Of a stretch of DNA of 7,426 nucleotides, positions 4,460 through 7,426 are shown piece after piece (the first letter of the stretch is position 1; each line of letters begins with the position of its first letter). The notes under the pieces are model-generated. The model worked only from the letters and a program-made list of their open reading frames with translations, was not told where the DNA came from and ran no database searches. Origin of the DNA: Paracoccaceae bacterium (GTDB lineage Bacteria; Pseudomonadota; Alphaproteobacteria; Rhodobacterales; Rhodobacteraceae); the NCBI GenBank assembly GCA_026984895.1, contig JALSRF010000463.1, positions 1 to 7,426 on the forward strand, in the 5' to 3' direction. A program made the position numbers and the translations under genes.

Positions 4460-6076
4460 TTGGGACAAGATCTGAGAAACTACACGCCGGAGGATGAAGC
4501 CTTCTGGGCCTCCACCGGCAAGTCCATCGCCACCCGCAACCTGTGGATTTCGATCCCCTCTCTGCTGGTGGGCTTCGCGGTCTGGCTTTACTGGGGGATC
4601 ATCACGGTGCAGATGATCAACCTCGGCTACCCGTTCGAACAGTCGCAGCTGTTCACGCTGTCGGCCATCGCCGGGCTTACCGGCGCGACGCTGCGCATCC
4701 CGTCCACCTTCTTCATCCGCATCGCCGGCGGGCGCAACACGATCTTCTGGACAACGGCGCTCCTGATGATCCCGGCGGCGGGGACCGGCTGGGCGCTGTC
4801 CAACCCGGATACGCCGCTGTGGGTGTTCCAGCTGCTGGCCTTCCTTTCGGGCATCGGCGGGGGCAACTTTGCCTCGTCCATGTCCAACATCTCGTTCTTC
4901 TACCCGAAGAAGGTGCAGGGCTATGCGCTGGGGATGAACGCGGGGCTGGGCAATTTCGGCGTCACCACCATGCAGATCCTGATCCCGCTGGTGATGACGG
5001 TGCCGCTGTTCGGCGGCGCCGGGCGCGAACTGGTCAATACCTCGGGCACGCTGATCGGCAAGATCCCCGCCGGCACGACCACCTATATCCAGAACGCCGG
5101 CTATGTCTGGCTGTTGTGGCTGGTGCCGCTGGCCTTTGCCGGCTGGTGGGGCATGAACAACATCCGCGACGAACATGTTTCGCCGGACATCCCCAACCCG
5201 CTTGGCGCCTTTTCGATCATCACCTTCATGCTGGCGATCGGTTTCGTCACCGCCGCATTCGGCGCCTGGCTGATGCTGCCCACCGTCGAGGGCGGGCTGT
5301 CCACCTCGGGCATCGGCCTTTCCAAGTGGATCGTGCTGCCGATCGTGATCGCGCTGACGGTGTTCTTCCTGAAACTGATCCCCGGCGAGGTCGGCCAGAA
5401 CCTGACCCGCCAGTACCGCATCTTCGGCAACAAGCATACCTGGGCCATGACCATCATCTATACCATGACCTTCGGCAGCTTCATCGGCTACTCGGCGGCG
5501 TTTGCGCTGGCGATCAAGGTGGTGTTCGGCTTCCAGCACCTGGTGGTGAACGGGGTGATGACCCATGGCACCGTCAACCCGGACGGGCCGTCGGCGCTGA
5601 TGTATGCCTGGATGGGCCCGTTCATCGGTGCGCTGATCCGCCCCGTGGGCGGCATGATCGCCGACAAGCTGGGCGGCGCGCGCGTCACGCAGTGGATCTC
5701 GATCATCATGGTCGCTTCCGCGCTTGGCGTCGCCTGGTTCCTGCAAAAGGCCTATGCCTCGGCGACGCCGCAGGACTATTTCCTGCCGTTCATGGTGCTG
5801 TTCCTGATCCTGTTCGCGGCCACCGGCATCGGCAACGGCTCGACCTTCCGCACCATTGCCGCGGTGTTCGACAAGGAACAGGCCGGCCCGGTGCTGGGCT
5901 GGACGTCCGCGGTGGCCGCCTACGGCGCCTTCATCATCCCCAAGGTGATCGGTGAACAGATCAAGGCCGGCACGCCCGAATACGCGCTCTACGGGCTGGC
6001 GGCGTTCTACACCGTGTGCATCGTCATCAACTGGTGGTTCTACCTGCGCCCCGGCGCCTACGTGAAGAACCCCTGA
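4460..6076 (+). CDS. narK2: NarK2-type nitrate/nitrite antiporter, MFS
   Basis: A 538-residue membrane protein of the nitrate/nitrite porter family, close in style to E. coli NarK. Helix 2 carries GATLRIP with R79 and a later helix carries ALIRPVGG with R394, the pair that binds the substrate anion. Nitrate signatures are AGLGNFGVTTMQ (161-172) and SAVAAYGAFIIPK (483-495). GGGNFASSMSNISFFYPK (133-150) and GIGNGSTFRTI (456-466) are also strongly conserved in the group. Its likely role is electroneutral exchange of external nitrate for the nitrite made by NarG. Oddities: it uses a TTG start, and it is about 75 residues longer than E. coli NarK (463). I count about 14 hydrophobic segments, two of them extra (about 250-275 and 289-306) in the middle of the protein. 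It lies between narK1 and narG in the operon. Confidence 0.94.
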   Translation: MGQDLRNYTPEDEAFWASTGKSIATRNLWISIPSLLVGFAVWLYWGIITVQMINLGYPFEQSQLFTLSAIAGLTGATLRIPSTFFIRIAGGRNTIFWTTALLMIPAAGTGWALSNPDTPLWVFQLLAFLSGIGGGNFASSMSNISFFYPKKVQGYALGMNAGLGNFGVTTMQILIPLVMTVPLFGGAGRELVNTSGTLIGKIPAGTTTYIQNAGYVWLLWLVPLAFAGWWGMNNIRDEHVSPDIPNPLGAFSIITFMLAIGFVTAAFGAWLMLPTVEGGLSTSGIGLSKWIVLPIVIALTVFFLKLIPGEVGQNLTRQYRIFGNKHTWAMTIIYTMTFGSFIGYSAAFALAIKVVFGFQHLVVNGVMTHGTVNPDGPSALMYAWMGPFIGALIRPVGGMIADKLGGARVTQWISIIMVASALGVAWFLQKAYASATPQDYFLPFMVLFLILFAATGIGNGSTFRTIAAVFDKEQAGPVLGWTSAVAAYGAFIIPKVIGEQIKAGTPEYALYGLAAFYTVCIVINWWFYLRPGAYVKNP

Positions 6077-6089
6077 TCCCGAACAGCCT

Positions 6090-6116
6090 CCTGCCCCGGG
6101 CGCGGCTCGGGGCAGG
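6090..6116 (+). other. Stem-loop between narK2 and narG
   Basis: CCTGCCCCG (6090-6098) pairs perfectly with CGGGGCAGG (6108-6116) around a 9-base loop, a very stable 9-bp stem 14 bases after the narK2 stop. CGTGAAAC follows instead of a U-run, so it is not an intrinsic terminator by the usual rule. It may stabilise the 3' end of narK mRNA or mark a processing site that sets narG levels apart from narK. Confidence 0.6.
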
Positions 6117-6134
6117 CGTGAAACGCGCAAACCC

Positions 6135-6140
6135 AGGAGA
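6135..6140 (+). promoter_or_regulatory. narG ribosome binding site
   Basis: AGGAGA with seven bases before the ATG at 6148; a good match that fixes the narG start at the conserved N-terminus. Confidence 0.8.
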
Positions 6141-6147
6141 CATCGAC

Positions 6148-7426
6148 ATGAGCCAACTGCTCGATCGCCTGAACTTCTTCCAGTCGAAGCGACTGGACAC
6201 GTTCGCCAACGGCCACGGCCAGACCACCATCGAAAGCCGCGCGTGGGAAGACACCTACCGCAGCCGCTGGCGCCACGACAAGATCGTGCGCTCGACCCAC
6301 GGGGTGAACTGCACCGGCTCGTGTTCATGGAAGATCTACGTGAAAAGCGGGATCGTCACCTGGGAAACCCAGCAGACCGACTACCCGCGCACGCGCGCCG
6401 ATCTGCCCAACCACGAACCGCGCGGCTGCGCACGCGGGGCAAGCTACAGCTGGTATCTCTATTCCGCCAACCGGGTGAAAAACCCGCTGATCCGGGGCCG
6501 CCTGATGAAGGCCTGGCGCAAGATGCGCGCCAACATGAGCGCGACCGACGCCTGGAAGGCGCTGCAAGAAGACCCGATCCTGCGTGCCTCCTACGTTGAA
6601 AAGCGCGGCAAGGGCGGCTTTGTGCGCGCCACCTGGGACGAGGTGACGGAAATCATCGCCGCCGCCAACGCCTATACCACCAAGACTTACGGCCCGGACC
6701 GCGTGTTCGGCTTTTCGCCGATCCCGGCCATGTCGATGGTCTCTTACGCCGCCGGCGCGCGTTACCTGAGCCTGCTCGGCGGCACGGTGATGAGCTTTTA
6801 CGACTGGTATTGCGACCTGCCTCCGGCCTCGCCCATGACCTGGGGCGAACAGACCGACGTGCCCGAAAGCGCCGACTGGTATAATGCGGGCTTTTTGCTG
6901 CTTTGGGGCTCGAACGTGCCGCAAACCCGCACGCCGGATGCGCATTTCTACACCGAGGCGCGCTATGGCGGCACCAAGTCGGCGGTGATCAGCCCCGACT
7001 ATTCCGAGGCCGCCAAGTTCGGCGACATCTGGCTGAACCCGAAACAAGGGACCGACAGCGCGCTGTCGATGGCCATGGGCCATGTGATCCTGCGCGAGTT
7101 CCACCTCGACCGGCAGGTGCCCTATTTCGAGGACTACACCCGCAAGTATTCCGACTTTCCGATGCTGGTGAAGCTGGAGGAAAAGGACGGCAGGCTTGTC
7201 CCCGGCCGCTTCCTGCGCGCCGATGACCTTTCCGGCAAGCTCGGCGAAAAGAACAACCCCGAATGGAAAACCGTCGCCTGGGACAGCGCCTCGAACGGGC
7301 TTGTCGCGCCAAACGGCTCCATCGGTTACCGCTGGGGCGAGGATGGCGAGTGGAACCTGGAGGAACGCGCCAAGGGCAAGGACACCGAACTGAAGATGTC
7401 CTTCATCCTCGAAGAGGACCGCGACG
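6148..7426 (+). CDS. narG: Respiratory nitrate reductase alpha subunit, 5' part (cut by window end)
   Basis: The first 426 residues, about one third, of the catalytic subunit of the membrane-bound NarGHI quinol:nitrate oxidoreductase. The enzyme reduces nitrate to nitrite at a molybdenum bis-guanine dinucleotide centre on the cytoplasmic face. The FS0 iron-sulfur cluster ligands are all present: H51, C55 and C59 in THGVNCTGSC, and C94 in PRGCARG. The molybdenum-ligand aspartate is D219 in SFYDWYCDLPPAS. Blocks such as GFSPIPAMSMVSY, WGEQTDVPESADWYN and WGSNVPQTRTPDAHF match E. coli NarG closely. The N-terminus (LLDRLNFFQSKR) is the remnant twin-arginine-like region that NarG proteins keep without being exported. 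The reading frame is intact up to the window edge. narH, narJ and narI are expected downstream. Expression should follow the FNR/NarR promoter ahead of narK1. Confidence 0.98.
   Translation, partial: MSQLLDRLNFFQSKRLDTFANGHGQTTIESRAWEDTYRSRWRHDKIVRSTHGVNCTGSCSWKIYVKSGIVTWETQQTDYPRTRADLPNHEPRGCARGASYSWYLYSANRVKNPLIRGRLMKAWRKMRANMSATDAWKALQEDPILRASYVEKRGKGGFVRATWDEVTEIIAAANAYTTKTYGPDRVFGFSPIPAMSMVSYAAGARYLSLLGGTVMSFYDWYCDLPPASPMTWGEQTDVPESADWYNAGFLLLWGSNVPQTRTPDAHFYTEARYGGTKSAVISPDYSEAAKFGDIWLNPKQGTDSALSMAMGHVILREFHLDRQVPYFEDYTRKYSDFPMLVKLEEKDGRLVPGRFLRADDLSGKLGEKNNPEWKTVAWDSASNGLVAPNGSIGYRWGEDGEWNLEERAKGKDTELKMSFILEEDRD

Noticed and set aside
3023..6328. A 1101-codon minus-strand open frame across narK1, narK2 and the start of narG
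   Set aside because: It is antisense to three clear genes. Its translation is rich in His, Arg, Gln and Asp without any recognisable domain, as expected for the mirror of GC-rich codons, and no promoter or Shine-Dalgarno supports it.

Overview
This GC-rich window looks like the chromosome or a large plasmid of a denitrifying or nitrate-respiring alphaproteobacterium, most likely of the Paracoccus/Rhodobacterales type. The main grounds are a Crp/Fnr regulator divergent from a narK1-narK2-narG cluster (the narR-narKGHJI arrangement known from Paracoccus), FNR-type boxes in the shared promoter region, and the codon style. No rRNA, tRNA, CRISPR array, insertion sequence or phage gene was seen.

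Layout. Positions 1-1802 (+ strand) hold the end of a peptide/nickel/opine-type ABC importer operon: the last 58 residues of a DppC-like permease, then two ATPases (DppD-like and DppF-like). The three are joined by ATGA stop/start overlaps. The substrate cannot be told from this window. A short convergent gap (1803-1883) with an imperfect inverted repeat separates them from a minus-strand regulator (1884-2582), a Crp/Fnr protein without FNR's Fe-S cysteines and best matched by NarR.

Positions 2583-3070 are a 488-bp divergent intergenic region and the most unusual part of the window. It holds a perfect 9-bp tandem array (12 full units plus 6 bp), whose + strand carries twelve GGGG runs separated by 5-nt loops, a textbook G-quadruplex pattern. 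It also holds two near-consensus FNR boxes, a 15-bp perfect palindrome between them, a further inverted repeat, and a promoter for narK1 with class II FNR geometry.

Positions 3071-7426 (+ strand) are the nitrate respiration operon: narK1 (nitrate/proton symporter type), narK2 (nitrate/nitrite antiporter type, TTG start, longer than usual) and the first 426 codons of narG, the molybdenum catalytic subunit of membrane-bound respiratory nitrate reductase. The two NarK units are separate genes here, whereas Paracoccus has a NarK1-NarK2 fusion. GC-rich stem-loops lie in both intercistronic gaps. narH, narJ and narI presumably follow outside the window.

How it works together (inference from the families): under low oxygen and in the presence of nitrate or nitrite, an FNR protein and NarR would activate the narK1 promoter. 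NarK1 and NarK2 bring nitrate in and exchange it for nitrite, and NarG reduces nitrate on the cytoplasmic side. The system is known. The new elements worth checking are the G-quadruplex minisatellite and the layered operators in the control region.
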